DNA of 64,000 nt from Phylloscopus collybita. Lineage: Eukaryota > Chordata > Aves > Passeriformes > Phylloscopidae. The stretch lies in NCBI GenBank assembly GCA_027886175.1, contig JAJNNQ010000093.1, forward strand, positions 124,001 through 188,000. The letters run 5' to 3'. Numbering within the stretch: position 1 is the stretch's first letter; every line of letters starts with the position of its first letter. The notes under the pieces were generated by a model that made no database searches, had not been told where the DNA came from, and saw only the letters and a program-made list of their open reading frames with translations. Positions 63,301 to 64,000 of this stretch are shown here, piece by piece. The position numbers and the translations under genes are program-made.

Positions 63301-64000
63301 AATTCTGTGTGCCTGCCGGTGGGATTTGGCGTACTGAAATTCCTCTAAAATTCTATAAAATTGAGAATATCTTGCAGGTGCAATCTACTCCCGGTTTGAA
63401 GTTTCTCTGCCCTTGTAGTGCCAAAGGGCTCCTATAAACTCACTTCTTAAACGTGGGATGTATAATTTGGTTTCCCGTGGAATAGGGCACTGTTCATGCC
63501 TAATGCTGTGTGCCTGCCACTGGGCGTATGCCTGCTAAAATTCCATACAAATGAGGATATCTCGCAGATGCAATTTACCACCAGATGGAAGTTTGCCTGC
63601 CCTTGTAGCGGCAAAAACCTCCTAAAAACTGACATCAGGAACCGGGAGTGGCGACTTTGGTTTCCCATGAAAATGGGCCACCGTTTGTGTGTAATGCTGT
63701 CTGCTTGCCACTGGGCTTCTTCCTATTAAAATTCCACTAAAATTCCATAGAAATGAGGATATCTCCTAGGTGCAATCCACAACCAGATGGAAGATTCTCT
63801 GCCCTTGTAGTACCAAAGCCCTCCTAAAAAACTGACATCAGGAAGCAGGGGTGGAGACTTTGTTTTCCCATGGAAAAGGGCCAGCGTTCATGTCTAATGC
63901 TGTCTGCCTGCCACTGGGCTTCTGCCTGCTGAAATTCCAAAGATATTTGGAAATCTCTCTGATGCAATCAACCAGCTGATGGAAGTTTGTCTGCCCCTGT
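60314..64000 (-). repeat. Satellite array in inverted orientation
   Basis: All conserved landmarks appear as reverse complements (GGTTTCCCATGG, CTGACATCAGG, AAATGAGGATATCTC, CTAATGCTGTCTGCC). About 19 diverged monomers continue to the window end. Within it, 62.84-63.06 kb is close to the reverse complement of the HOR1 monomers at 5.10-5.33 kb, and 63.08-64.00 kb follows HOR3 monomers in reverse order. Confidence 0.95.

Noticed and set aside
3148..64000. Hundreds of open frames of 60-157 codons on both strands in the satellite
   Set aside because: They recur with the monomer and unit periods, occur in several frames of both strands at once, and have near-identical sequences differing only by satellite variants. 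A 191 + 202 bp pair is 393 bp, a multiple of three, which lets frames run through two monomers. No promoter, splice or codon signal supports coding.

Overview
The window is eukaryotic, most likely a bird or another sauropsid. It holds the 3' end of an endogenous retrovirus (1-3060), 87 bases of unassigned DNA, and then about 61 kb of pure tandem satellite running to the window end. No host gene, RNA gene, CRISPR array or bacterial feature is visible. The host guess rests on two things. The retrovirus pairs a class II (betaretrovirus/ERVK-like) integrase with an envelope whose transmembrane subunit looks like that of avian alpharetroviruses. The short form of the satellite monomer is 191 bp, the length reported for a zebra finch centromeric satellite (Tgut191A); I could not compare the sequences, so that link is only a hypothesis.

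Retroviral part: an integrase reading frame (3-980) keeps its zinc-binding and DD35E residues but carries two in-frame stops. An envelope frame (1025-2392) is open apart from one stop at 1256-1258. A polypurine tract with a 27-base A run follows, then a putative 3' LTR (about 2432-3060) with a TATA-like box and a poly(A) signal.

Satellite part: the monomer occurs in two sizes, about 191 and 202 bp, differing by an 11-bp internal duplication. Region by region: (1) 3148-3437, left-flank monomers; (2) 3438-34274, HOR1, nine head-to-tail higher-order units of 3538 bp (18 monomers) or 3337 bp (17 monomers) in the order 18-17-17-18-17-17-18-17-18, which with unit-specific variants gives a 10,212-bp super-repeat; (3) 34275-41097, diverged monomers, parts of which keep the monomer order of HOR1 or HOR2 and look like relics of their progenitors; (4) 41098-55643, HOR2, a 3916-bp 20-monomer unit in 3.7 copies; (5) 55644-60311, HOR3, two diverged copies of a roughly 2.34-kb 12-monomer unit; (6) a strand switch at about 60312; (7) 60314-64000, the same satellite in reverse orientation, including inverted relatives of HOR3 and HOR1 monomers.

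Taken together this looks like the edge of a large, recently homogenised satellite array, plausibly (peri)centromeric, with nearly identical units at its core and older, diverged and inverted monomers on the far side. The many short open frames in the satellite are periodic by-products of the repeat, not genes. The most notable content is the three-tier repeat hierarchy, with breakpoints readable to about 20 bp, and the orientation switch.
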